Positions 17,273 to 25,382 of a stretch of 58,267 nucleotides of DNA are shown here, piece by piece. The notes under the pieces were generated by a model. It was not told the origin of the DNA and ran no database searches. It saw nothing but the letters and a program-made list of their open reading frames with translations. The DNA lies in NCBI GenBank assembly GCA_002529645.1, contig NAEP01000051.1, positions 1 to 58,267 on the forward strand. Direction: 5' to 3'. The position numbers were made by a program, and so were the translations under genes. Numbering within the stretch: the first letter of the stretch is position 1; each line of letters opens with the position of its first letter. This DNA comes from Candidatus Lumbricidiphila eiseniae (GTDB lineage Bacteria; Actinomycetota; Actinomycetes; Actinomycetales; Microbacteriaceae).

Positions 17273-18514
17273 CTAGTGTGCGACGGCTGCTGCGCCGTGC
17301 TCGTCCACCAGGCGGCCCGATACGAAGCGGTCAAGGCTGAAGGGTGCCACTAAACGGTGAGGGGTCCCGGTCGCGATTGTGTGTGCGAAGGCGACGCCCA
17401 GTCCCGGTGTTGCTTTAAACCCGCCGGTTCCCCACCCGCAGTTGAGGAAGAGGTTCTCGTAGGGAGTAGGGCCGACAATCGGTGATGCGTCTGGAGTAAC
17501 GTCGACGGTGCCCGCCCAGGAGCGCAGGAGGTGCGCACGGGCAAACACGGGGAACAGTTCTACCGCCGCTGCCATCTGGCGTTCAATAATGTGAAAAGCG
17601 CCTCGCTGGCCGTACCCGGTGTAAGAATCTACTCCGGCACCCATGACTAGCTCACCCTTGTGCGCCTGCGATACGTACAGGTGCACGGCATTCGACATGA
17701 CCACCGTCGGGTGAACGGGTTCGAGCAACTCGGACACCAATGCCTGCAGCGGACGGCTCTGGATAGGCACTCGGATTCCGAGTGTATCGGTCAGGGTGGA
17801 GGTGAGTCCCGCCGCTGCAAGCGCAACCCGCCCCGCGCTGATGTCACTGCGGTTTGTGCGGATGCCGGTCACTCGGTTTCCGGTGGTGAGGAAACCTGTC
17901 ACGCTGGTGTCTTGGATGAGGTGCACTCCGGCGGCGGATGCCTTTCGTGCAAACCCCCAGGCAACGTAGTCGTGTTTAGCGATTCCGGCGCGGGGTTGAT
18001 ACGTGGCACCGAGCACGGGGTAGCGGATGTCGCGCGAGGTGTTCACCAGGGGACAGAGTTCTCTGACGCCGTCGGCGTCCACCCACTCGGCGTCTACCCC
18101 ATTGAGCTTGTTCGCCTCCACTCGCCGATGAGAATCTCTCACCTCCTGCAGGGTGTGCGCGAGGTTCAGTACGCCCCGCTGGCTGAACAGGATCGGGTAC
18201 TCGAGATCATCCTCCAGTCCTTCCCAGAGTTGAAGCGCGTACTCGTAGAGTGCCGTGCTCTGGTCCCACAGATAGTTTGATCGAATGATCGTCGTGTTAC
18301 GGGCCATGTTGCCGCCTGCGAGCCATCCCCGCTCAATGACCGCGATATCGGTTATTCCGTGGTTCTTTACGAGGTAGTGGGCGGTCGCAAGCCCGTGACC
18401 ACCACCGCCGACGATCACGACATCGTAGCGTTTCTTGGGTGTTGGGCTCTCCCACAGGAACGTCGGGTGGGCGGGAAGTTCTGCTCCGGGGGTGCGGGGT
18501 TTTGTCATCGGCAT
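17273..18514 (-). CDS. soxB: Sarcosine oxidase beta subunit
   Basis: The 413-residue beta subunit carries the catalytic flavins. The dinucleotide site [17 protein letters not shown] is near residues 31-47. The segment [12 protein letters not shown] near 197-208 contains the His that covalently holds FMN in characterised homologues. The C-terminal [17 protein letters not shown] and [10 protein letters not shown] complete the DAO fold. It demethylates sarcosine with O2. Translation starts at ATG 18514, six bases after the remnant stop of glyA, so the operon order glyA-soxB-soxD-soxA-soxG-sdaA is original. Confidence 0.95.
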   Translation of the reverse strand: MPMTKPRTPGAELPAHPTFLWESPTPKKRYDVVIVGGGGHGLATAHYLVKNHGITDIAVIERGWLAGGNMARNTTIIRSNYLWDQSTALYEYALQLWEGLEDDLEYPILFSQRGVLNLAHTLQEVRDSHRRVEANKLNGVDAEWVDADGVRELCPLVNTSRDIRYPVLGATYQPRAGIAKHDYVAWGFARKASAAGVHLIQDTSVTGFLTTGNRVTGIRTNRSDISAGRVALAAAGLTSTLTDTLGIRVPIQSRPLQALVSELLEPVHPTVVMSNAVHLYVSQAHKGELVMGAGVDSYTGYGQRGAFHIIERQMAAAVELFPVFARAHLLRSWAGTVDVTPDASPIVGPTPYENLFLNCGWGTGGFKATPGLGVAFAHTIATGTPHRLVAPFSLDRFVSGRLVDEHGAAAVAH

Positions 18515-18520
18515 GGTCGT

Positions 18521-18843
18521 TCACCCGCCGTAGCTCTGGTGCAGGGGTGTGCGTCCGCGAGTTCTCTGACACTGTGAGAGAGGGTCGTGACCAAACGGTT
18601 ATCGGTGTGGGGCTGCAGCACGTCTCCCAGGAGAACTGCGACGACGTCGAACTTGGCATCGCCGAAACCGCGCGCCGCGAGCGCAGGGTTCCCATCACCC
18701 GCTTGCTTCTGGCCTCCATCGGCATCTCCCGCGCGCCGCTGGGGCACAAGCTCGGCCTCGATCGCGCTGCAGAACTCTGGGTTTGCGTTGCGTAGGCGAA
18801 CCGCGGGTTCAACACCGCACTGCGTCGCGCTGGGGAGGGACAT
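18521..18843 (-). pseudogene. glyA: Serine hydroxymethyltransferase, internal-deletion remnant
   Basis: Only the two ends of a SHMT gene remain. ATG 18843 opens with MSLPSATQ and LRNANPEFCSAIEAELVPQRR, the N-terminal substrate-arm region. The sequence then jumps to the C-terminal block PALAARGFGDAKFDVVAVLLGDVLQP (normally LRIGTPAL-x-TRGFG...). A lost base near the end shifts LHQSYGG, the original C-terminus, out of frame; its TGA is at 18521-18523. The pyridoxal-lysine region and ~300 residues are missing, so it cannot be active. In intact operons this enzyme turns the glycine made by SoxBDAG into serine for SdaA. Confidence 0.85.
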
Positions 18844-18865
18844 GCGCTGCTCCTGGTGTAATCGA

Positions 18866-18883
18866 CAACTGATATATCTGTTG
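18866..18883. promoter_or_regulatory. Probable operator for the divergent GntR regulator
   Basis: An 18-bp near-perfect palindrome (CAACTGATATATCTGTTG, 16 of 18 symmetric positions) lies 23 bp upstream of the glyA-sox start, in the 127-bp divergent region shared with the GntR gene. Its AT-rich core could overlap the -10 of the sox promoter. The position and symmetry suit a GntR-type dimer. Confidence 0.6.
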
Positions 18884-18970
18884 GAGGACATAGTATGGGT
18901 CTGGAAACCTACTGTCAACCTAAACGTGACGACCCCTGGGAGAGAGGGATATCCCGGAGGAGGATGTGAG

Positions 18971-19675
18971 ATGGACACCGCTGCCGATAGCACCGAACCC
19001 GCATCGGTGGCGCGGTTAGCGTCAAACGCGGAAGAACTTGGCGGCCTCACACTGGCTGACTATGCCACAAACGTTCTACGGGACCGCCTTATTGTCACGG
19101 ACATCCCCCCGGGGACGCCCATGAACGACGAACTCCTCGGGCGGGAGCTGGGTATTGGGAGGACTCCGGTTCGTGAGGCGATCAAGCGTCTCGAATCCGA
19201 GCATCTAGTATCCATCTACCCTCGTCGGGGTACTTTTGCCGCGATGGTAGACATTACCGACCTCGCCGAGATCGCAGAAATTCGGGGGCAGCTCGAGCCT
19301 CTTGCGGCTTCGCGCGCCGCTACATTCGCTTCTGAGAGTGCTCGTTCCGCGATGCTGAATCTTGCCTCCACACTCGAATCGCTCGATCTGGCTGCGAGTG
19401 ACACCGCGACTCTTATGCGGTACGACCTTGAGGTCCATCGCAGTATCTATGCCGCAAACGGCAACAAACACCTTGAGGGGGTGCTTGTCAAGTATGACAA
19501 CCTCGCGACGCGTATTTGGTGCATGGTTATTGATCGACTCCCGGACGTCAGTGACCACATCGCAGAACACATCGACCTACTGCGTTATATTGCAAGTGGG
19601 GAGGCGGAGAAAGCGTCAAGAACCGCGTACGAGCACGTGACATCGTTCGAGCAGTTGGTGCGCTCCACCATTTAG
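18971..19675 (+). CDS. FadR-type GntR regulator of the sarcosine operon
   Basis: The 234-residue protein has an N-terminal winged helix (NVLRDRLIVTDIPPGTPMNDELLGRELGIGRTPVREAIKRLE, with the wing YPRRGTFA) and an FCD ligand domain with the metal-binding pattern D-x4-H (YDLEVHRSI) and later histidines (SDHIAEHIDLL). ATG 18971 follows a GGAGGAGGA Shine-Dalgarno. It is divergent from glyA-soxBDAG-sdaA with a palindrome between them, so it very probably controls that operon in response to sarcosine, glycine or serine. The stop codon lies within the first repeat of the nested unit at 19664-19802. Confidence 0.88.
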   Translation: MDTAADSTEPASVARLASNAEELGGLTLADYATNVLRDRLIVTDIPPGTPMNDELLGRELGIGRTPVREAIKRLESEHLVSIYPRRGTFAAMVDITDLAEIAEIRGQLEPLAASRAATFASESARSAMLNLASTLESLDLAASDTATLMRYDLEVHRSIYAANGNKHLEGVLVKYDNLATRIWCMVIDRLPDVSDHIAEHIDLLRYIASGEAEKASRTAYEHVTSFEQLVRSTI

Positions 19676-19802
19676 CACCGGGTTTACTCGAGCCTCGACA
19701 CCGTGACCGCACCGGGGGGAGCGGTTGCCCCAACTCCTGCGCCCGCATTCAAATCCCGACACCGTGACCGCACCGGCGGCAGTTCCACCGTTTAGCACCG
19801 GG
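19664..19802. repeat. Nested CRISPR-like repeats at GntR stop codon
   Basis: An outer repeat (19664-19682 and 19784-19802, core TTTAGCACCGGG) spans the stop codon and is spaced 120 bp. Between the copies sits an inner pair with core CGACACCGTGACCGCACCGG at 19696-19715 and 19757-19776, spaced 61 bp. Removing the inner unit brings the outer period to 59. Confidence 0.75.
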
Positions 19803-19869
19803 AGTTCACGGTGTCTGTGCTTGTTTTCAGTGGATTGGTGTCTAGCCAGCGAGTGTGTTCGGTAGTGCG

Positions 19870-19960
19870 GTTGTGCGCCCGGGTGGGCATGGAAACGGCT
19901 CAGGGCATTGACCCGGCGGGCGATCAGGTCGTTGTGCGCCCGGGTGGGCATGGAAACGGC
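19870..19960. repeat. CRISPR-like repeat pair
   Basis: Two identical 30-bp copies at 19870-19899 and 19931-19960 flank a 31-bp insert (period 61). The repeat includes the hairpin GCCC-GGGT-GGGC. The second copy ends 12 bp before the stop of the OppF-type gene (minus strand). Confidence 0.85.
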
Positions 19961-19972
19961 CATGACCGATGG

Positions 19973-20749
19973 TCAGCCGGGAATGCGCCCGAGCCCGTCG
20001 GCAATCGGGATGGCGGCAAGCAGTCGGCGCGTATAGGGATCTTGCGGTGCCGCCCACACCCGTTCGGCGGGGCCGCGTTCTACGATGTGTCCGGTGTGCA
20101 TGACGAGGATTGTGTCCGCGATTTCACGCACCACCGCGAGGTCGTGGCTGATAAACAACAGGGATGCATCGTTGCGGAGCGCGACATCCCGCATGAGGGA
20201 GGCGATCCGTGACTGCAGACTCGCGTCGAGTGACGCGATCGGTTCGTCGCCGATGAGGATGTCCGGTGCCGCTGCCATGGCCCGGGCGATCGCGATTCGC
20301 TGCCGCTGCCCACCGGAAAACTCGTGCGGGAATCGGTCAGCAGCGGAGGCATCCATCTCGACCTCAGTGAGCAGGTCGGAAACCGACCCCACGGGACGCG
20401 TGGCCACTCGTCGACCGTCTTCGATCTGGTCTCCCACCCGTCGGCGCGGGTTGAGTGAGGCATACGGGTTTTGGAAAACCATTTGGATTCGCAGCAGTCG
20501 GGCGGGGCGTCGGCGGTGACCCAGCGGCGGAATCGGCTCGCCCGCGAGTGTGATGCGACCACCGGCGAGCGGCTGCAGGCCACAGATCGCTCGCGCGAGC
20601 GTGGATTTTCCGCAGCCGGATTCGCCCACGAGTCCGACGATCTGGCCGGGCGGCAGTTCGAGGTCAACTCCGGCGACGGCGGTGACCGCCGACGCCCCGC
20701 GGCCGTATCGCACGGTAACACCGTCGAGTTGCAGAATTGCCCCCATCAT
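19973..20749 (-). CDS. Peptide ABC importer ATPase, OppF/DppF type
   Basis: The 258-residue ATPase has Walker A GESGCGKST near residues 41-49, a Q-loop in MVFQNPYASLNPRRRV (the family-specific block), signature FSGGQRQRIAIARAM, Walker B ILIGDEP and H-loop ISHD. It is the last gene of a five-gene importer operon; its ATG overlaps the OppD-type stop. Together with the OppD-type ATPase it powers uptake of short peptides. Compared with typical OppF proteins (~320 residues) it lacks the C-terminal zinc/cysteine extension. Confidence 0.9.
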   Translation of the reverse strand: MMGAILQLDGVTVRYGRGASAVTAVAGVDLELPPGQIVGLVGESGCGKSTLARAICGLQPLAGGRITLAGEPIPPLGHRRRPARLLRIQMVFQNPYASLNPRRRVGDQIEDGRRVATRPVGSVSDLLTEVEMDASAADRFPHEFSGGQRQRIAIARAMAAAPDILIGDEPIASLDASLQSRIASLMRDVALRNDASLLFISHDLAVVREIADTILVMHTGHIVERGPAERVWAAPQDPYTRRLLAAIPIADGLGRIPG

Positions 20750-21660
20750 GCCCCCGTTCGGGTGGAGTGTGGGTGATTGCCGGGGTGCGGCTGAACACCG
20801 GGGTGCGGCTGAGCATCGGGGTGCGGCTGAGCATCGGGGTGCGGCTGTCCACCGGCATCCGTTGTGATCCCCGGCGGTGGAACCTGGGGCAGCGCAGCGA
20901 TGAGTTCTCGAGCATATTCGGTCTGTGGCTGTTGAATGACCTGTTGTCGGCTGCCCTGCTCGATGACGGTACCGTATCGCATCACGGCGATGGTGTCGGC
21001 GATTGCCGACATGACTCCGAGATCGTGACTGATGAGAATAATGGCCAACCCCAGGTCATCCCGCAGCTCGCGCAGCAGCCGGAGGATGCCCGCCTGCACC
21101 GTGACATCCAGTGCTGTTGTTGGTTCGTCCGCGATGAGCACGGCGGGCTCGCACGCGATGGCGATGGCGATGGCGATGCGCTGCAGTTGGCCGCCCGAGA
21201 ATTGGTGCGGGTATCGGCGCAGGGCAGTTTCCGGGGTTGGCACCTGTACCCGTTCCAGCAGCTCGACGGCGCGGGCGGTGGCCTGCTGTTTGCTCAGTCG
21301 GAGGTGGTGGCGAACATGATCGGTCAGCTGTGTGCCGATGGTGAGCATCGGGTGCAGGCTCGCGACCGGGTCTTGTGCAACCATGGCGATGCGTCGCCCG
21401 CGCAGTCTGTTGAATTCTCGCGGCTGCAGTGCCAGCAGGTTCGGGATGCTTCGGTCGCTATCTGTAAACTCGACCCGCCCTGTGACGACGGCTCCTGCGG
21501 GCTGCAGTCCGCAGAGCACAAGTCCGGTCATGGTTTTTCCTGATCCAGACTCGCCCGCAAGACCGGTAATTTCTCCGCCGAGGATTCCGAGGCTAACGCC
21601 ATTGAGGATATCGGCCTGGCCGATTCGCAGCCGGAGGTCACTGATGACGAGCCCGGTCAT
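20746..21660 (-). CDS. Peptide ABC importer ATPase, OppD/DppD type
   Basis: The 304-residue ATPase has Walker A GESGSGKTM near residues 36-44, the block MVAQDPVASLHPMLTIGTQL, signature FSGGQLQRIAIAIAI, Walker B VLIADEPTTALDVT and ISHDLGV. The Walker A ends in T-M rather than the usual S/T-T/L pair, which is tolerated in the family. The C-terminus normally carries an oligopeptide-transporter cysteine motif. Here it is replaced by a His/Pro/Gln tail built from the six-residue unit QPHPDA, repeated about four times from an 18-bp DNA repeat. Its ends overlap both neighbours by ATGA. Confidence 0.9.
   Translation of the reverse strand: MTGLVISDLRLRIGQADILNGVSLGILGGEITGLAGESGSGKTMTGLVLCGLQPAGAVVTGRVEFTDSDRSIPNLLALQPREFNRLRGRRIAMVAQDPVASLHPMLTIGTQLTDHVRHHLRLSKQQATARAVELLERVQVPTPETALRRYPHQFSGGQLQRIAIAIAIACEPAVLIADEPTTALDVTVQAGILRLLRELRDDLGLAIILISHDLGVMSAIADTIAVMRYGTVIEQGSRQQVIQQPQTEYARELIAALPQVPPPGITTDAGGQPHPDAQPHPDAQPHPGVQPHPGNHPHSTRTGA
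20781..20852. repeat. 18-bp tandem repeat coding the OppD tail
   Basis: Four consecutive 18-bp units (core CGGGGTGCGGCTGA) at 20781, 20799, 20817 and 20835 encode the hexapeptide tail QPHPDA/QPHPGV. Pure tandem repetition, with no unique insert, sets it apart from the spaced pairs. Confidence 0.9.
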
Positions 21661-22526
21661 GCGTTCACCTGCGTGACGGCGTTTGCCGAGCGGGGGTCGA
21701 GCGAGTCGCGCAGCGTGTCACCGATGAAATTGAAGCCCACGACCACCGTGAGAATCGCGAGCCCGGGAAACGCTGCCAACCACCAGTTGCTGAACTGTTG
21801 TACACCGTCGCCGACCATGGAACCCCATTCCGCTGCCGGGGGCACTGCGCCGAGCCCGAGAAACGAGAGCCCGGAAAGGAGCAGAATCTGTGATCCGAGA
21901 TCGAGCATGGCGAGCACGAGCATGGGCGAGGCAACATTCGGCAGGATGTCTCGACGCAACGATGAGAGGGGGCCGGCCCCCAGTAGCCTGCCCGCGACAA
22001 CATACTCTTGGTTTCGTGCACTGAGCACAAGCGAGCGGATGACGCGCGCATAGTTGGGCCAGCTAATCAGTGCGAGCGCGATGACGGCGTTGGTAATTCC
22101 GGGGCCGAGGGCTGCGGCGACGACCATCGCGAGCACAATCGTCGGGAACGCAAACACGAGGTCTGCGATGCGCATGATGATTTCGTCGATCACACCGCCG
22201 AAGTATCCGGCGATTGCACCGACCAGTGATCCCAGGATGAGTGAAATTATGACGAGCAAGATCGCGAATGGCAGGGTCGCTCGGGAACCGAACAGTGTGC
22301 GAGACAGTACATCACGGCCCAGGATGTCGGTACCAAACGGGTGTGTACCGCTCGGTGGGGACAGCGGGGTGAAGTCTTGTGCCAGCGGATCTGCGAGCGG
22401 CAGGAACGGCACGATGATCATCGTGATGAACCAGAAGCTTACGAACAGGATTCCGACAATTGCGAGCGGTCGGCGCCAGACCGGAGCAATTCGCGGTCGA
22501 CGAATGAGGGTGGCGGGAGCGGTCAT
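21657..22526 (-). CDS. Peptide ABC importer permease, OppC/DppC type
   Basis: The 289-residue inner-membrane permease starts with one transmembrane helix (residues ~20-42) and the OppC-type external segment HPFGTDILGRDVLSRTLFGSR. A five-helix BPD_transp_1 core follows, with the EAA-like loop around RNQEYVVAGRLLGAGPLSSLRRDILPN, which contacts the ATPases. It pairs with the DppB-type protein encoded just upstream, overlapping it by ATGA. Confidence 0.92.
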   Translation of the reverse strand: MTAPATLIRRPRIAPVWRRPLAIVGILFVSFWFITMIIVPFLPLADPLAQDFTPLSPPSGTHPFGTDILGRDVLSRTLFGSRATLPFAILLVIISLILGSLVGAIAGYFGGVIDEIIMRIADLVFAFPTIVLAMVVAAALGPGITNAVIALALISWPNYARVIRSLVLSARNQEYVVAGRLLGAGPLSSLRRDILPNVASPMLVLAMLDLGSQILLLSGLSFLGLGAVPPAAEWGSMVGDGVQQFSNWWLAAFPGLAILTVVVGFNFIGDTLRDSLDPRSANAVTQVNA

Positions 22527-23635
22527 CCGATACGCACCCTCGGGTCAACAAATCCGTATACAACATCAATGATGAAGTTCGTGATGATGTAGATTGCGCC
22601 GACCAGCAGTCCGACACCCATGACGGAGGGCAGGTCGAGCGCCGTTGAGGCGCGGTAGGCGTATTGTCCCAACCCCCCCCAGGCGAATACCTGCTCGGTG
22701 AGGACGGTGCCCGAGAGCAGTGAGCCAAAGGCGAGTCCCACGATGGTGAGGATCGGGGCGATTGATCCGCGCACTACATAACCGAACAGCACTCGGTTTG
22801 TGGCGAGACCTTTTGCGCGGGCCGCACGCACATAGTCTTGGTTCAGTACGTCGAGAATCGCGGTGCGGGAGAACCGTACCAGCATGCCCACGGTGAACAG
22901 TGTCAGCGTGAGCGTCGGTAGCGCGAGGTGGGTTACAGCGTCAAGGAATGTCGTGAACTGTCCGGATAGCAAGGAGTCAACCGTGTACATTCCGGTGACT
23001 CGTGGTGGTGGTGTCGCGGCGGGTGAGAGTCGACCCGAGCCGGGGGCCCAGCGGAGGACGAAGAAGAAAAGGAAGTAGATCGCGGCAGCCAACCAGAAGG
23101 TTGGAACCGAAATGCCAATCAAGCTCACCATCCGAATGAGCTGATCGCTGAATCGGTCTTTTCGCACAGCGGCGATGAGGCCGAGGCCGAGGCCGAGGAT
23201 GATGGAGATGAGGATGACACACAGTGCTAGTTCGGCTGTCGCGGGAAACGCTTGCCCCAGATCCTGGGTAACAGGGTTGCGAGTCTGAATGGATGTCCCC
23301 AGGTCGCCGTGCAGCAGTTTCCCGAGGTACACGAAGTACTGAACAATCGCGGGTTTGTCGAGCCCGGCATCGTGGACGAATTTTGCGACCGTGGCGGGGT
23401 CGCTTGCGGCCTGTTCTCCGAGCGCTGCAGTGATGGGGCTGACCGGCACCAGGTTGGTGAGGATAAACGTGACGATGGTGACGCCGAGAAGTAAGACTGC
23501 CGAGACAAGCCCTCGGATGCCGATGTATCGCACGACCGGTCGCGCAAACCAGGAAGTGCGCGTGGATCGCGCACTTCCTGGCAGTGCATCCGCAACCGCG
23601 GGTTCTGCGTGCTGGCTACTTGATGAGTGCGACAT
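22523..23635 (-). CDS. Peptide ABC importer permease, OppB/DppB type
   Basis: The 370-residue permease has a first helix near residues 34-65 and the OppB-type loop DKPAIVQYFVYLGKLLHGDLGTSIQTRNPV. The transmembrane core carries the EAA-like motif TAILDVLNQDYVRAARAKGLATNRVLFGYVVRGS. The N-terminal ~30 residues are hydrophilic and longer than usual, partly because the gene overlaps the end of the binding-protein gene by 20 bp; a later start is possible. Confidence 0.9.
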   Translation of the reverse strand: MSHSSSSQHAEPAVADALPGSARSTRTSWFARPVVRYIGIRGLVSAVLLLGVTIVTFILTNLVPVSPITAALGEQAASDPATVAKFVHDAGLDKPAIVQYFVYLGKLLHGDLGTSIQTRNPVTQDLGQAFPATAELALCVILISIILGLGLGLIAAVRKDRFSDQLIRMVSLIGISVPTFWLAAAIYFLFFFVLRWAPGSGRLSPAATPPPRVTGMYTVDSLLSGQFTTFLDAVTHLALPTLTLTLFTVGMLVRFSRTAILDVLNQDYVRAARAKGLATNRVLFGYVVRGSIAPILTIVGLAFGSLLSGTVLTEQVFAWGGLGQYAYRASTALDLPSVMGVGLLVGAIYIITNFIIDVVYGFVDPRVRIG

Positions 23636-25193
23636 CCACCGTCCATACGGCGTTGGGGATCACATTGCTAATGCCACCGGTTGTGACGTAGTTGCGTGGG
23701 GCCTGCAGGAGGGCTATGAACACACCAGCCTTGTTGGCTTCACGCTGCCAGGTTTCGTAGGCTGCTGCGCGAGCATCACCGACGGCGGCTTCTGCTGCCT
23801 TGCGGGCAGCGGTTACGGCCGGGGATTGGTCAGCTGTCCAACCAGCGCGCAGGCCCACCGGGTTGCCGGGGCTGAAGGTGGTGTAGTCGGAGGGGTCCGG
23901 GAAGTCTGGGCCCCAGTACATTAGACCAGCCTGCACCTTACCGGCGCGGAAGTTCTGAAGAAGCGTCGTAATCGGAAGCCCTGCGAGTTCGACCTTAATG
24001 CCGACCGCTTGTAGTTGCGCCTGGATCTTCTGCGCGAGTGTCCCGAACTCCACACCGTCGAGTGTGAAATCGGTGGGGTAGGAGATCTGTAGGGTCTGGC
24101 CGCTGTACCCGCTCGCGGCAAGGGATTGTTTTGCGGCAGCAAGGTCGAAGGTGTTGGTTGCGTCGGGCTTGATCGCGCCGAGGAATTGGGTGGGGATGAT
24201 TCCGCCCGGCTGGATTGCACCGTTACCGGCTACCGCGAGGACTCCCGAGTAGTCGATGCCGGTTCGCACTGCAGCCGTGAACTGCGGGTTGTTTGTGATG
24301 CCGCCGGAATAGGCCGGGTCCTGATTGAGCCACAAATAGCCGACGTTCGGGGAGGTGGAGGTCAGCACTTTGATGGTATCGGATGCCAGTCCAGCTACCT
24401 GCTGGGAGTTCAACCCGACTGACAGTTGTGCTTGGCCGCCCTGGATGTCAGTTTTTTGGGAGGGGCTCAGCACATTTTGGAAAACCACTCGTGAGTAGGC
24501 GGGTTTAGTTCCGGCGTATTTGGGGTTGGCGGTAAGGACAACCTTCGTTTTGACGTCTAGCGATTCGATTTGGTAGGGGCCGGATCCGGCCGACGTGGTG
24601 TTCAGGTACGTTTCAGATGCGTCGTCTTTGGTGTTTGTTCCACCGTGTTTCTGCAGGGTTTTCGAGTCGAGGACGCCGAGTGAGGGGTTCGCAAGAATGT
24701 AGGGGAGCGCCGGATACGGGGTATCCGTTGTGATCGTCAGTGTGGTGTCGCTCGTCTTTGTGATCGTGAACGGCGTGTTTGTGCTTAGGTTTGTGAGCAG
24801 GAAGGAGGGGTTGCCCGCGATCGCTTGAAGTCGCTGGTAGGAGAACACGATGTCGTCAATGGTGACGGGATTCCCTGATGAGAAGGTGTGGGTTCCGGTC
24901 AGTGTCAGGGTGAGCGTCTTCTGATCGTCAGATAGTTTATAGGTGGTCAGTTGTGGAACAGGTTTTGTGAGGTCGCCCTTGTCAAAGGTCAGCGCGGTTT
25001 CGTATATTGCCTTATCAATTGTCTGTCCCGTGAGCTCAAATGCTCGACCGGGGTCGGATGTTTTGAGGTCAAAGGTGGTGTCAAAGACAAGGGTCTTGGC
25101 GGCAGCATCGGTTGATGCGCCATTGGCGCACCCGGCGATCGCAATCGCGGTGACGAGTGCAATGCTGGCGGCTGCTACTTTCTTCTTTTTCAT
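23616..25193 (-). CDS. Peptide-binding lipoprotein, SBP family 5
   Basis: The 525-residue protein begins with a lipoprotein signal peptide (MKKKKVAAASIALVTAIAIAGC, with lipobox IAGC and lipid-modified Cys near residue 22). It then follows the SBP_bac_5 pattern: LKTSDPGRAFELTGQTIDKAIYETAL, and later SNPKYAGTKPAY-type and YWGPDFPDPSDYTTF segments. It is exported and anchored outside the membrane, where it captures peptides for the DppBC-OppDF machinery encoded after it. An AAGAGAGG ribosome-binding site precedes ATG 25193. The promoter should lie in the AT-rich 190 bp before it or come from the dipeptidase gene upstream. Confidence 0.92.
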   Translation of the reverse strand: MKKKKVAAASIALVTAIAIAGCANGASTDAAAKTLVFDTTFDLKTSDPGRAFELTGQTIDKAIYETALTFDKGDLTKPVPQLTTYKLSDDQKTLTLTLTGTHTFSSGNPVTIDDIVFSYQRLQAIAGNPSFLLTNLSTNTPFTITKTSDTTLTITTDTPYPALPYILANPSLGVLDSKTLQKHGGTNTKDDASETYLNTTSAGSGPYQIESLDVKTKVVLTANPKYAGTKPAYSRVVFQNVLSPSQKTDIQGGQAQLSVGLNSQQVAGLASDTIKVLTSTSPNVGYLWLNQDPAYSGGITNNPQFTAAVRTGIDYSGVLAVAGNGAIQPGGIIPTQFLGAIKPDATNTFDLAAAKQSLAASGYSGQTLQISYPTDFTLDGVEFGTLAQKIQAQLQAVGIKVELAGLPITTLLQNFRAGKVQAGLMYWGPDFPDPSDYTTFSPGNPVGLRAGWTADQSPAVTAARKAAEAAVGDARAAAYETWQREANKAGVFIALLQAPRNYVTTGGISNVIPNAVWTVDVALIK

Positions 25194-25382
25194 GGACGAG
25201 CCTCTCTTGGTTACAGGAACGTGATCCGGTCTGCGCGGCTGTGTAGCGCATGCGGTGTGCCCTGGTCTGGTTACGATAGCACGGCTACAACCGCTGCCGC
25301 ATCGTCTGTTTCGCTGTATCTCGCAGTGTTACTGATAATAACTTCGGATAATAATCTAATCATAATCGGGTGGCAACGGGGG

